From NCBI RefSeq assembly GCF_009758175.1, contig NZ_WRPM01000071.1, positions 1 through 64,000 on the forward strand: a stretch of DNA of 64,000 bases, in the 5' to 3' direction. A program made the position numbers and the translations under genes. The notes below the pieces were generated by a model that was not told where the DNA came from, searched no databases, and saw only the letters and a program-made list of their open reading frames with translations. Source of the stretch: Nesterenkonia alkaliphila (GTDB lineage Bacteria > Actinomycetota > Actinomycetes > Actinomycetales > Micrococcaceae). Of this stretch, positions 16,016 through 25,298 are shown piece after piece. Within the stretch, counting starts at the first letter, position 1. Each line of letters begins with the position of its first letter.

Positions 16016-17325
16016 GGCTGGTCACCCCCGCGGCCGGCGGCCAGGCTGAGCACTGCATGCTGCAGCGCCTGGAGGGTGCTCGCCACATCGGCCTCGGTCA
16101 CCGATTCATCGGGGTGATGACTGATCCCGTCGTGGCAGCGGGTGAAGAGCATGCCGATGCCGGTGATCTCGGCCATGGCCATGGCGTCGTGGCCTGCCCG
16201 GGAGAACAGCCGCATCGGCTCCGGGTCGCCTGCCTCGGTGATCCCTGCGGCGATGGCTGCTACCAGGGGCTCGGCGCAGAACACGGTGGGGGCGGCGTGG
16301 ATCTCCTCGACCTGCAGTTGCAGCCCCCGGTCGGCGCAGAAGCCGGTGATCGCTGATTCCATGGCCCCCCATGCGGCATCACGCAGCGTATCGGTCTCGG
16401 CGCGCAGGTCCACGGAGAAGTCAGCGCGGCCCGGGACCACGTTCACCGCTCCGGGGTGGGTGCTCATCTGGCCCACGGTGGCGATGGCCTGCTTCTCTAT
16501 GCCGATCCGTTCGATCTCCAGCACCGCCTGACTGGCTCCGATGAGCGCATCCTGGCGGCGGGCGTAGGGGGTGCCCCCGGCGTGCCTGGCCTCGCCGTGG
16601 ATGCTGACCCGGAAGCGCCTGGCCCCGGCGATGGAGCTCACAATCCCCAGGGGGCGGCCGGCCTCCTCCAGATAGGGGCCCTGTTCGATATGGGCCTCCA
16701 GATAGCCGACCAGGTCTTCCCGGGCACGTGCTGCCTCACCGATCCGGCAGGGGTCCAGCCCGAAGTCTTCGAAGGCCTCGGCCATCGTGATGCCCTGCTC
16801 ATCAGCCAGCTCCCACCACTGGGGGTCCCAGGTGCCGGCCATGGCCCGGGAGCCCAACAGCGTGGCACCGAAGCGGGTGCCTTCCTCATCTGCGAAGGCG
16901 GCCACCTCCAGGGCGAAGGGCAGCTGGTCCGCCTGGGGCGCGAGGCTGCGCACAGTCTCGATGGCGGTAAGCACACCCAGGATTCCGTCATAGCGGCCGG
17001 CATGCGGCACCGTGTCCAGGTGGGAGGCGAGCATGAGTGCAGGCAGCCCGGGTGTTCGGCCTTCGATCCTGCCGCACTGGTTCCCGGCCGCGTCCTGCCA
17101 GGTGGTCATCCCGGCCTCCTGCATCCACCGGCCGGCCAGCGCATTATGCCGCCGGTGCTCCTCGGTGAGGTAGGCGCGCAGGATCCCCTGAGCCTTCCCA
17201 TCGGCACCGCGCAGGGCTGAGATCTGGGCCAGCTCGTCACAGCGGGCCATCACCCGCCGCGCTGCGGTCATTGTCTGCTCCTTGGGCCGGCAGGTGCCCG
17301 GGACGGCGTCGTAGGCGGTGCTCAT
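16012..17325 (-). CDS. allC: Allantoate amidohydrolase (M20 family)
   Basis: Metal-dependent amidohydrolase of 437 residues. It has SHLDTVPHAGRYDGILGV (metal His and bridging Asp), ADEEGTRFG, LEAHIEQGP and FSRAGHDAMAMAE. HIEQGP places it with allantoate amidohydrolases and N-carbamoyl amino acid hydrolases; the operon favours allantoate to ureidoglycine, CO2 and ammonia. ATG 17325 overlaps the aminotransferase stop (ATGA); an internal ATG at 17271 is the alternative. It overlaps the RpiR gene by 4 nt at the other end. Confidence 0.9.
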   Translation of the reverse strand: MSTAYDAVPGTCRPKEQTMTAARRVMARCDELAQISALRGADGKAQGILRAYLTEEHRRHNALAGRWMQEAGMTTWQDAAGNQCGRIEGRTPGLPALMLASHLDTVPHAGRYDGILGVLTAIETVRSLAPQADQLPFALEVAAFADEEGTRFGATLLGSRAMAGTWDPQWWELADEQGITMAEAFEDFGLDPCRIGEAARAREDLVGYLEAHIEQGPYLEEAGRPLGIVSSIAGARRFRVSIHGEARHAGGTPYARRQDALIGASQAVLEIERIGIEKQAIATVGQMSTHPGAVNVVPGRADFSVDLRAETDTLRDAAWGAMESAITGFCADRGLQLQVEEIHAAPTVFCAEPLVAAIAAGITEAGDPEPMRLFSRAGHDAMAMAEITGIGMLFTRCHDGISHHPDESVTEADVASTLQALQHAVLSLAAGRGGDQP

Positions 17326-18557
17326 CCGGCGGCCTCATACACCTCAAGGGCCGCGCCCACTCCCCCGCCGGCGGTGACCGGGGCGCCGGCGGCGCGCAGC
17401 ACCTGTTCCAGGGCTGCCAGGGTGAGCAGCACCGCGTCCTTCCGTGCGTTGTAGCCCATCACGCCGATCCGCCAGACCACACCGTGCAGCGGCCCGAAAC
17501 TGGTGCCGATCTCGATGCTGTAGTCATTGAGCAGCGCACTGCGCACCGCCTCACCGTTGACCCCCTCCGGGATATGGACCGCGACCACGTTGTTCATCCG
17601 GTGTGCCTGGTCGCCGAAGAGCTGCAGCCCCAGACCCTGCAGTCCGGCGGTCATGGCGGTCCCGTGCAGCCGGTGCCGCGCTACGGCCTCTGGTATGCCC
17701 TCACCCACCAGAAGCCGTGCGCACTCCCGGGCGGCGTAGAGCATGGAGGTGGCCTCGGTGTGATGGTTGAGCCGCTTCGGACCCCAGTAGTCGAGGATCA
17801 TTGCCAGGTCCAAGTAGTTGGAGGCGATGCGAATGCCGCGCGGGGCGCTGCCGTCGTCGATGCCGGCCTCCACGTGGCGGCGTGCGCCGATCACCTCCAC
17901 GGCCTTCTCGGAGAGCGTGATCGGGGCGGAGCCGGAGGGGCCGCCCAAGCATTTCTGCAGCCCTGCGGTGGCGGCGTCGACTCCCCATGCATCGGCCAGG
18001 AACTCATTGCCGCCCAGGGAGGCGGTGGCATCGGTGTAGAAGAGGGTGCCGTGCTTATTGCACAGCGCGGCAATGCCCTCCAGCGGCTGGTTCATAGTGG
18101 TGGAAGTATCACCCTGCACCAGGGCCAGGAGCCTGGGCCGGTGAGCGGCCAGGGCGGCGTCGAGCTCTGCCAGGGTGAAGACCTGCCCCCACTCCTTCTC
18201 GATGACCACGACCTCACCGCCTGCCCTTTCAGCGATTTCCTTCAGCAGGTGTCCGAACCGGCCGAAGACCGGCACCAGCACCTTCTCACCGGGCTCCACC
18301 AGGGAGACGATGGCAGCCTCAATACCGGCCCGGGAGGTGCCGTCGACGAGCAGAGTGGCCTCATTGCTGGTGCAGAAGACCCCCCGATACAGCGCCATCA
18401 CCTCGTTCATGTATCCGGTCATGGCGGGGTCATACTGACCGATGAGCGGAGCGGACATAGCGCGCAGCACCCGCGGGTCGGCATTGACCGGCCCCGGCCC
18501 CATCAGCAGCCGCTGCGGCGGGTGGATCTGGGGGTGCTCCGATACGGAATGGCTCAT
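17322..18557 (-). CDS. pucG: PucG-type (S)-ureidoglycine-glyoxylate aminotransferase
   Basis: PLP enzyme of 411 residues from the AGXT/serine-pyruvate class V group. Key features are LLMGPGPVNADPRVLR, APLIGQYDPAM, the PLP lysine in LQKCLGGPSG and LNHHTEATSMLYAARE. The QYDP and NHHT patterns and the ureide context favour PucG, which moves the amino group of ureidoglycine to glyoxylate giving oxalurate and glycine. No ureidoglycolate genes are seen, consistent with this branch. Start MSHSVS at 18557 is preferred; two ATGs upstream lie in or beside the palindromic operator at 18572-18587. Confidence 0.85.
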   Translation of the reverse strand: MSHSVSEHPQIHPPQRLLMGPGPVNADPRVLRAMSAPLIGQYDPAMTGYMNEVMALYRGVFCTSNEATLLVDGTSRAGIEAAIVSLVEPGEKVLVPVFGRFGHLLKEIAERAGGEVVVIEKEWGQVFTLAELDAALAAHRPRLLALVQGDTSTTMNQPLEGIAALCNKHGTLFYTDATASLGGNEFLADAWGVDAATAGLQKCLGGPSGSAPITLSEKAVEVIGARRHVEAGIDDGSAPRGIRIASNYLDLAMILDYWGPKRLNHHTEATSMLYAARECARLLVGEGIPEAVARHRLHGTAMTAGLQGLGLQLFGDQAHRMNNVVAVHIPEGVNGEAVRSALLNDYSIEIGTSFGPLHGVVWRIGVMGYNARKDAVLLTLAALEQVLRAAGAPVTAGGGVGAALEVYEAAG

Positions 18558-18571
18558 ATCTCCCATCCTAG

Positions 18572-18587
18572 TGAAACGCATGTTTCA
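18572..18587. promoter_or_regulatory. Palindromic operator TGAAAC-N4-GTTTCA (site D)
   Basis: Perfect inverted repeat with spacer GCAT, 14 nt upstream of the aminotransferase start and just after the stop of the upstream racemase-like gene. A further TGAAAC half lies at 18592-18597. It splits the long minus-strand run into an upstream importer part and a downstream ureide-enzyme part with its own control. Confidence 0.7.
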
Positions 18588-18588
18588 T

Positions 18589-19383
18589 CTATGAAACACG
18601 GGCCGGATCCAGGTGCATCTGCTCCGTGCTGGCGGCCGGCGGCCATCCCTTCCAGCGCTTTGCCGGGTTCAGCGGACTGAATGCATGAGCTTTGGAGGTG
18701 CTCATGCCAGCGCTGAGCAGAGCCTCGGCCAGCCGCACCCCGGCCGGGACCCCGTCGATCACCGGGATGCCCAGCCTCCGGCCGAGCTCGAGGTCGAGTC
18801 CTGCAAAGCCGGCACAGCCCAGCACGATCGCTTCAGCACCCCGGCTCACCAGCTGGCGGGCCCGGGACTCCAAAGCCCCTGCCACCTCGGCGATATCAGT
18901 GTGGATCGAGGAGACCGGGATCTCGCTGGCCTCCACCCCGATGCAGCGGGTATGCAGTCCGGCATTGCGCAGGCTTTCCCAGATCACCGGAACCGTACTG
19001 CTGAGCGTGGTGACCACTCCGTAACGGTGGGCCACCAGATTCGCGAGGATGGGCCCGGCTTCGGTGATGTCCACGACCGGGACCTCCCAGCGCTGGCGCA
19101 TCCCTTCCCTGCCGTGCTCACCGAAGCCGGCCAGCACCACTGCATCGAATGGCTCGGGATACTTCTCCAGGGCGGCGAACATCGCCGTGGCCGAGATCAT
19201 GCTCTCGTAGTAGCCTTCGGCAGACTCCGGGCCGAAGGGCGGGGTGAGGCCCACGACGGTACTGCCGGGCGAGGCCGCCAAGCGGGCGATCGCCTCCAGC
19301 GAGCGGGTCAGCACCGAGTTGGTGTTGCAGTTGAGCACCACGATCTGGTGTGCAGCAGCGTCTGAGATCTCAGCAGAAGACAC
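18589..19383 (-). CDS. Asp/Glu/hydantoin racemase-superfamily protein lacking one catalytic Cys
   Basis: Protein of 264 residues with the superfamily layout: an N-terminal LNCNTN (usually NPNT), a middle VVLAGFGEHG, a DITEAG segment and a C-terminal VLGCAGFAG. Hydantoin and allantoin racemases carry a Cys in both half-sites (ACFGDPG and GCAGM). Here the first is Gly and only the second Cys remains, though an extra Cys sits in NCNTN. It may therefore be a decarboxylase or isomerase-like relative rather than a two-base racemase. GTG 19383 overlaps the amidohydrolase stop by 14 nt; no strong ribosome binding site is seen, so the start is uncertain. Confidence 0.7.
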   Translation of the reverse strand: MSSAEISDAAAHQIVVLNCNTNSVLTRSLEAIARLAASPGSTVVGLTPPFGPESAEGYYESMISATAMFAALEKYPEPFDAVVLAGFGEHGREGMRQRWEVPVVDITEAGPILANLVAHRYGVVTTLSSTVPVIWESLRNAGLHTRCIGVEASEIPVSSIHTDIAEVAGALESRARQLVSRGAEAIVLGCAGFAGLDLELGRRLGIPVIDGVPAGVRLAEALLSAGMSTSKAHAFSPLNPAKRWKGWPPAASTEQMHLDPARVS

Positions 19384-20806
19384 GGCGCACCTGCTTCCAG
19401 CCTGGGTCGGCAAGGTGCTGCTCAAGCCCACCGTCCACCAGCGCACGGGACGCTTGCTCCTGGGCGAGATCGATCACCTCCTGCTCATCAACCCGCACAG
19501 CGCAGCCATCATCCAGCAGGACCTCCCCGGCGACCAACACGGTATGAACATCAGCGCCGGTGGCCTGATACATCAGTCGGTGCACAGGCATCCACCAAGG
19601 AGTCAGATGCGGCTGGGCCGTATCGATGAGGACCAGGTCGGCACGCTTCCCGGGCTCCAGGGAGCCGATCTCGTCCTGCATCCCCACTGCCCGGGCGGCG
19701 TCGATGGTGATCATCTCGAGCAGCTTCCCCGGCGGGAGCAGATAGCGGTCACCAGTGCGGACCACCTGTGCCTCCCGGGCAGTCCTAGCGGCCAGCAGCA
19801 GGTCGAAGGGCCGCAGTGGGGCAGCACCATCGGTGGTCAACGCCACGTTGACGCCCTGGGCCAGCAGGGCAGCGACATTGAGTCCGCCCCCGGGCGCATG
19901 GGAGACATGAGTGCCGGTGGAAGCCAGGTGGACAATCTCCTCCTCATCGATGCCCACACAATGCTGCAGATGGACCTGCGGGCCCAGGATTGCGGTCTCC
20001 GGGTCCTGCATGGCCAGCCGAATGTGTCCGCCGAAGGCATCGGAGTGAATCCTGGTGCCGGTCCGGGCGGCCAGCTCCAGCACTGCGGCCCCGTGCCGAC
20101 GGTCTGACTCAGTGAGCCGTTGCGCGGCATAGGGTGTTGAGGGACCTGAGCCGAAAAGAGACGGAAGGATGGTGAACGGGGTCAGGAACACCTGAGTCAG
20201 TCCGCCCCGGGTCCCGTGCAGTTCACTGATCACCTGCTCGGCGGCTTCCAGCATGTCCTGCAGGGACACCATCTTCTTCCGCCATCCGGCGCCCGCATCA
20301 CGGCTCTCCACCGGATGCGGGTAGGGCGCACCGGAGGGGCCGGTCCCGATGATGTCGGCCACGCCCACTTCGGCATAGCCGGCGGCATGGGCCCTGATGA
20401 AACCAGGCTCGTCGACACGGGGCCTGGAGCCCATGACGCTCATCGAGGTCGTCACCCCCTGGCGCAGCCGGTCCAGGGCGGAAAGCCTGGCATCTGCGTA
20501 CCAGAACTGCTCGTCCGTGCGGGTGAAGTAGAACGTGGTCAACAGGTCCATCCAGACATCCGGCCGGTCGCTGGCCACGGTCTTCATCAGGCTGTGCCCG
20601 GCGTGCCCGTGCACATCGATGAGCCCGGGAAGCACCGCAGTGCGCTCATTGCCGATGACCTCCTGCACCTCGGGGTAGCGGGACCTCAGTTCCGAGTAGT
20701 CGCCGACCTCACGGATCGTGGTGCCCTCCAGCAGTACCGCACCGTCCTCGATGACCCTGCGCTCGGCGTCCATGGTCACTACGGTGCCTCCGCGAACTAT
20801 CCTCAT
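19370..20806 (-). CDS. Metal-dependent amidohydrolase (cytosine deaminase-like/ATZ-TRZ group)
   Basis: Amidohydrolase of 478 residues with GLIDVHGHAGHSLMK (first metal motif), TRIHSDAFGGH, VHLQHCVGIDEEE and TTDGAAPLRPFDLL (final metal Asp). The C-terminal GSLEPGKRADLVLID completes the beta-sandwich. Its substrate is not identifiable. It starts by ATGA overlap with the peptide-type binding protein and ends overlapping the racemase-like gene, so it probably acts on what the Dpp-type importer brings in. It is not close to the deaminase at 5-6.6 kb. Confidence 0.8.
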   Translation of the reverse strand: MRIVRGGTVVTMDAERRVIEDGAVLLEGTTIREVGDYSELRSRYPEVQEVIGNERTAVLPGLIDVHGHAGHSLMKTVASDRPDVWMDLLTTFYFTRTDEQFWYADARLSALDRLRQGVTTSMSVMGSRPRVDEPGFIRAHAAGYAEVGVADIIGTGPSGAPYPHPVESRDAGAGWRKKMVSLQDMLEAAEQVISELHGTRGGLTQVFLTPFTILPSLFGSGPSTPYAAQRLTESDRRHGAAVLELAARTGTRIHSDAFGGHIRLAMQDPETAILGPQVHLQHCVGIDEEEIVHLASTGTHVSHAPGGGLNVAALLAQGVNVALTTDGAAPLRPFDLLLAARTAREAQVVRTGDRYLLPPGKLLEMITIDAARAVGMQDEIGSLEPGKRADLVLIDTAQPHLTPWWMPVHRLMYQATGADVHTVLVAGEVLLDDGCAVRVDEQEVIDLAQEQASRALVDGGLEQHLADPGWKQVRRVFC

Positions 20807-22365
20807 TCGGTCAGGCTCGCGTCCTTGAGCACGAACAGCCCGTCAGCCCGGGGCTGCCAGTCCAGGTTGGGGTTCGCGGCATAGATATTGTCCGGGGAGT
20901 ACAGCGGCATGATGAATCCCTGCTCGATGTTCAGCTCAGCCAGTTCGCCGAAGACATCAGTGCGTTCCTGCTCATCAACTTCCCGCTGGGCTTCCACCAG
21001 GCCGCAGGCGGTCTCATCATGGGTGTAGTCGTTGGAGCCGCCGCAGAAGAAGTTAGTGGCGGGCATGTCCCCGTCCATCGTGGAGGGCGCCCAGGTGTTG
21101 AGGAACAGCCCCCTGAGATCCTGAGTTGCACTGACCCGGTTGGACAGGGTGCTCTGGTCCATCCCCGACATCTCGACGGAGATGCCGACGGCAGTGAGGT
21201 ATCCCTGGATGGCCTGGGCCACCTCAGTGCTGAGCGGGATCCGCCCGTCGGTGGCGTACTCAAGGGTAATGGTCTCGCCCTGGTAGTCCGCCTCGGCCAG
21301 CAGCTGCTCCGCCAGCTCAGGATCATAGGCCGGCAGCTGTACCGAGTCGTCATAGCCGCCTACAGACTGGGCAACGATCTGCCCATTGGCCAGGCCACCT
21401 CCGGTGAGCACGTTCTCCACTATGGACTCACGGTCGACAGCGTGGATGATCGCCTGCCGGACCAGCGGGTCGTCAAGACCCTCAGCACCGGTGTTGACGC
21501 CCAGGAAGACTACCCCGTTGGAGGTCACCGATTCGATGACGATATTCGGGTCGTCCGCCACCGCCCCTACCTGGTTCGGTGAAATCTGGCCGAGGTCCAC
21601 ACTGCCTGAGATGACGCCGTTGAGCCGGGCATCCTGGTCGGACACAGTTTGGAAGGTGACCCGTTCCAGACTCGGTGCTCCGCCCCAGTAGTCCTCATTG
21701 CGCTCGATGACATATTCCACCCCACGGGTGTAGCTGACGAACTGGAAGGGGCCAGATCCCACCGGCTGCTGGGCGAACTCCTCTGAGCCCAGTTCGGAGT
21801 ACACATGCTCCGGAACGATGGAGACTGCAGTGGTCAGTGAGGGGAACGCGGAGAAGGAGGTGTTCAGGGTAAAGATCAGAGTGTTCTCCTCCTCCCCTGC
21901 TTCCACGGTGTCGAGCACATTGAGGTACCCGGTGACCGAAGAATCGGTGGAGTTGAGCACCTCGTTGTAGGTGAAGATCACATCGTCGACAGTCAATTCT
22001 TCACCGTCGTGGAAGGTGACGTCGTCACGGATGGTGTAAGTCCATTCGGTGAAATCCTCATTGGGCTCCCATTCAGTGGCCAGCTCCGGCTGCATCTGCC
22101 CCTCGGCGTCAAACATGGTGAGCCGGTCGAAGACGTTGTAGTAGTAGTTGTAGCCGGCCAGTGAGCCGTCCACCACCGGTTCGGTGACATTCTCCGGCTC
22201 CGCTACTGCCGCGATAATCAGCTCTCCTCCCTCTGCAGGTGTCTGGTCGCCTGCCGGCTCAGTGCTGTCGGAACAGGCTGAGAGCAGCAGTGCAGCTGCG
22301 GCGGTGCCGGTGAGCAGCCGGGAGGGAGAGTATCTGGTCAAGCGACCTCTGGTGTGCTGAGGCAT
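20803..22365 (-). CDS. Family 5 (Dpp/Opp-type) substrate-binding lipoprotein
   Basis: Extracytoplasmic binding protein of 520 residues with a signal peptide and lipobox LSAC. Its SBP_bac_5 body contains LATEWEPNEDFTEWTYTIRDDVTFHDGEELTVDDVIFTYN, split here by normal loops, and GSGPFQFVSY. Despite the peptide-transporter family, neighbours are ring-opening hydrolases, so the ligand may be a heterocycle or ureide rather than a peptide (inference). GGAAGG precedes the ATG. The gene is 37 nt downstream of the ATPase pair and overlaps the amidohydrolase by 4 nt. Confidence 0.88.
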   Translation of the reverse strand: MPQHTRGRLTRYSPSRLLTGTAAAALLLSACSDSTEPAGDQTPAEGGELIIAAVAEPENVTEPVVDGSLAGYNYYYNVFDRLTMFDAEGQMQPELATEWEPNEDFTEWTYTIRDDVTFHDGEELTVDDVIFTYNEVLNSTDSSVTGYLNVLDTVEAGEEENTLIFTLNTSFSAFPSLTTAVSIVPEHVYSELGSEEFAQQPVGSGPFQFVSYTRGVEYVIERNEDYWGGAPSLERVTFQTVSDQDARLNGVISGSVDLGQISPNQVGAVADDPNIVIESVTSNGVVFLGVNTGAEGLDDPLVRQAIIHAVDRESIVENVLTGGGLANGQIVAQSVGGYDDSVQLPAYDPELAEQLLAEADYQGETITLEYATDGRIPLSTEVAQAIQGYLTAVGISVEMSGMDQSTLSNRVSATQDLRGLFLNTWAPSTMDGDMPATNFFCGGSNDYTHDETACGLVEAQREVDEQERTDVFGELAELNIEQGFIMPLYSPDNIYAANPNLDWQPRADGLFVLKDASLTE

Positions 22366-22402
22366 GGCAGGAAACCTTCCTTGTGGTGGGGAGTGATGGG
22401 GT

Positions 22403-23410
22403 TTAGGTCATTGCGGGGGCCACCGAGCGCTGCGAATCCTCTGGGAAGTGGCAGGCATGCTGGTGGGTTGGGCTGCCGGTGCTCACAAGAGTGGGGTCCT
22501 GCTGAGAACACTGCTCCTGCGCGATCGGGCAGCGGGTCCGGAAGCTGCATCCGGAGGGGCGTCGGGCGGCGTCGGGCAGTTCGCCGGCCAGCACGACCCG
22601 GCGCCTGCTGCTGCGGGCCCGGGGGTCAGGTACCGGTGCTGCGGAGAGCAGCGAGCGGGTATAGGGGTGGACCGGGTTGGCAAAGATCTCCTCCGCTGTT
22701 CCGGTTTCCACAATCTGGCCCAGGTGCATCACGGCGACCCTGTCGGAGATGTGACGGACTACGGAGAGGTCGTGGGCGATGAACAGATAGGCCAGTCCCA
22801 GCCGCTGCTGCAGATCCTTGAGCAGATTGATCACTTGTGCCTGCACTGAGACGTCCAGCGCTGAAACCGGCTCGTCGAGGACCAGGACATCAGGGTCCAG
22901 GGCGAGCGCCCGGGCGATGCCCAGCCGTTGCCGCTGCCCGCCGGAGAACGCCGCGGGGCGGCGGTCCATCACCTCTGCTGAGAGACCCACCGATTCGAGC
23001 AGCTCAACAACCCTGTCCTTGGAGTAGCGGCGGGCAATGCGGAGCGGCTCGGCGACGATCTCATGGGCGCTGAGCCGGGGGTCCAAGGCGGAGTAGGGGT
23101 CCTGGAAGATCATCTGGACCCGGTTGCGCAGCTGACGGCGATCTTTGGGCCTCAGCTCCGCCAGACGCTGCCCGAAGACCTCCACACTGCCGGAGGAGGG
23201 GACGTTGATGTCAAAGATTGTGCGGACCAGAGACGACTTGCCGCACCCGGATTCGCCGACCAGGCCCAGGGTTTCGCCGCGCCTGAGTTCCAGGGATACT
23301 CCGTCGACTGCACGCAGCGTCTTGGGCCCGGCCCCGCGCAGCCTGTACTCCAAGCTCAGTTCATTGACCCTGAGCACCACTTCCTCAGCGGCGTTGGTGA
23401 CAACTGTCAT
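22403..23410 (-). CDS. Dpp/Opp-type ABC transporter ATPase (DppF-like)
   Basis: ATPase of 335 residues with Walker A GESGCGKSS, Q-loop IFQDPYSALDPR, signature FSGGQRQRLGIARAL, Walker B VLVLDEPVSALD and H-loop IAHDLSVVRHIS. It ends with the oligopeptide-transporter C-terminal extension containing Cys residues (SGCSFRTRCPIAQEQC). The start MTVVTNAAEE at 23410 overlaps the stop of its partner ATPase by 4 nt, so a longer upstream reading is rejected. Confidence 0.9.
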   Translation of the reverse strand: MTVVTNAAEEVVLRVNELSLEYRLRGAGPKTLRAVDGVSLELRRGETLGLVGESGCGKSSLVRTIFDINVPSSGSVEVFGQRLAELRPKDRRQLRNRVQMIFQDPYSALDPRLSAHEIVAEPLRIARRYSKDRVVELLESVGLSAEVMDRRPAAFSGGQRQRLGIARALALDPDVLVLDEPVSALDVSVQAQVINLLKDLQQRLGLAYLFIAHDLSVVRHISDRVAVMHLGQIVETGTAEEIFANPVHPYTRSLLSAAPVPDPRARSSRRRVVLAGELPDAARRPSGCSFRTRCPIAQEQCSQQDPTLVSTGSPTHQHACHFPEDSQRSVAPAMT

Positions 23411-24453
23411 CGTGCACCAGCCCTTTCTGCAGCCGGTGCTGCGTACGGGGCGTTCAGCAGCTCCGTCCCCGGGTGGTGGCAGGCCGCAGCCCGCTGCCTT
23501 TCTCCGGATCCTGGCATCGGCAGCAGGGCAGGCCGCTCGAGGCAGGCTGCATCTTTTCCGGCACTGGTGCACCGAGGCGCGAAGGCACAGCCCTCTGGGC
23601 GCTGGCTGGGGGCCGGGGGTGAGCCCGGGATGGCGAAGGCGGCATTCGTATCGGAGTACTCGGTGAGAATACTGGCCAGCAGTCCCTTGGTATAGGGATG
23701 CTGGGCACTGTCGAAGATCTCGTACACTGAACCGGTCTCCACAAAGCTTCCGGAGTACATGATGGCCACCCTGTCCGCCACCTGGGCCACCAGGGCCAGG
23801 TCATGGGTGATCATGACCATTGCGGCGTCGGAGGTCTCCCGGGCTGTCTCCAGCGCCTCCATCACCTGCGCCTGCACCGTAGTGTCCAACGCGGTGGTGG
23901 GTTCATCAGCCACCAACAGGCTGGGCGAATTGGCGATGGCCATAGCGATCACGGCGCGCTGCCGCATCCCTCCTGACCATTCGTGGGGGTAGAGCCGGGA
24001 CCGGCGCTTGGGCTGTGGGACGCCCACGCTGGCGAGCAGTTCGGCCACCCGCTGGTCCCGGTCGCCCCAGGCGAGCCTTCGATTGTGCACGCTGAGGGCC
24101 CGGCCGATCTGGCTGCCCACGCTCTTGACCGGGTTCAGGGCAGTCATGGGGTCCTGGAACACCATGCCCATCTCTTTCCCGCGCAGGGCACGCCGCCGCT
24201 TCTCCGGCATCCCCACCAGCTCCTCGCCGCGGTATCTGATGCTGCCGGAGGTGATGTGCAGCTCCGGCGGCAGCAGACCCATCACTGCCAGCATGGTGAC
24301 CGACTTCCCGGAGCCGGCCTCACCAACGATGCAGAGGACCTCCCGGGGCAGCACCGTGAAGCTGATGTCTTCCACCAGTGGCACATCACGGCCCCGGTCA
24401 TCCTGGTAGACCACCGTGAGGTCCTGGACATCAAGAATGGGTTCGGTGCTCAC
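23407..24453 (-). CDS. Dpp/Opp-type ABC transporter ATPase (DppD-like)
   Basis: Partner ATPase of 348 residues with Walker A GEAGSGKSV, Q-loop VFQDPMTALNP, signature WSGGMRQRAVIAMAI, Walker B LLVADEPTTALD and ITHDLALVAQVAD. The C-terminal Cys-containing extension (EGCAFAPRCTSAG) is typical of DppD/OppD. The ATG overlaps the permease stop by 4 nt. With the DppF-like protein it forms the heterodimeric motor of the importer. Confidence 0.9.
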   Translation of the reverse strand: MSTEPILDVQDLTVVYQDDRGRDVPLVEDISFTVLPREVLCIVGEAGSGKSVTMLAVMGLLPPELHITSGSIRYRGEELVGMPEKRRRALRGKEMGMVFQDPMTALNPVKSVGSQIGRALSVHNRRLAWGDRDQRVAELLASVGVPQPKRRSRLYPHEWSGGMRQRAVIAMAIANSPSLLVADEPTTALDTTVQAQVMEALETARETSDAAMVMITHDLALVAQVADRVAIMYSGSFVETGSVYEIFDSAQHPYTKGLLASILTEYSDTNAAFAIPGSPPAPSQRPEGCAFAPRCTSAGKDAACLERPALLPMPGSGERQRAAACHHPGTELLNAPYAAPAAERAGAR

Positions 24454-25298
24454 GCTGCAACCTTTCTCCTGGCTGGGGCGCCGGCCCCTTCTTCGGTGAA
24501 GCGCTGGCTGATGAGATTGGTCCCCGCGATGATCAGGAACATCGCCACACCGGGGATCATGACTAGTGCGGGCTGCTGACGCAGGTACCCCTGACCGTCG
24601 CTGATCATCGAGCCCCAGCTGGGAGTCGGGGCCTGGATGCCCAGGCCCAAGAAGTCGAAGGAAGCGATGAGAATGATGATCGCCCCGAGGTCAGTAGTAG
24701 CCACGATGAGCACCTGCGTAAAGACGTTGGGCGCAATATGCCGGCGCATGATCCACAGCGGCCCTGCCCCCTGAATCTTGGGAGCCAACACGAAATCTCG
24801 GCCAGCCAGGCTGAGCGCCACTGAACGGGCCACTCTGGCATAGCCGACCCAGTAGGTGACTGAGAGGACAACGATCATGAGCGTCACACTGGGCCCATAG
24901 ACGGCTGAGAAGGCGATGAGCACCAGCATCACCGGCAGTGCGAGCTGAACATCGGTCAGCCCCATCAGCACATTGTCAGTACGTCCGCCGAAGTAGCCTG
25001 CCACCATGCCGATGATGATGCCGATCACCATATTGGCCAGGATCACTGCCAGCGCGATGCTCAGGGTAGTCCGCCCGCCCAATGCCAGCCGGCTGGCCAC
25101 GTCACGACCCAGGCTGTCGGTGCCCAGCCAATGACCGGACGAGCCGGGAGACTGCAGGATGCTGCTGAGGTTCTGGGTATACGGGTCATATCCGGGGCTC
25201 AGGGGATAGAGCAGGGAGAAGCCGACAACCAGCAAGACCATGAGCAGTCCGCTCAGCTGCAGCGGTCGCCAGCGCTTCAGGGCAGAGATGAACTTCAT
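24450..25298 (-). CDS. Dpp/Opp-type ABC transporter permease (DppC-like)
   Basis: Membrane permease of 282 residues with an N-terminal anchor (LSGLLMVLLVVGFSLLYP), the DppC-type loop SSGHWLGTDSLGRDVASRLALGGRTTLS and further spans ending in MIPGVAMFLIIAGTNLISQRF. The GTDSLGRD signature is diagnostic of this subunit. The ATG overlaps the DppB-like stop by 4 nt. Confidence 0.9.
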   Translation of the reverse strand: MKFISALKRWRPLQLSGLLMVLLVVGFSLLYPLSPGYDPYTQNLSSILQSPGSSGHWLGTDSLGRDVASRLALGGRTTLSIALAVILANMVIGIIIGMVAGYFGGRTDNVLMGLTDVQLALPVMLVLIAFSAVYGPSVTLMIVVLSVTYWVGYARVARSVALSLAGRDFVLAPKIQGAGPLWIMRRHIAPNVFTQVLIVATTDLGAIIILIASFDFLGLGIQAPTPSWGSMISDGQGYLRQQPALVMIPGVAMFLIIAGTNLISQRFTEEGAGAPARRKVAA

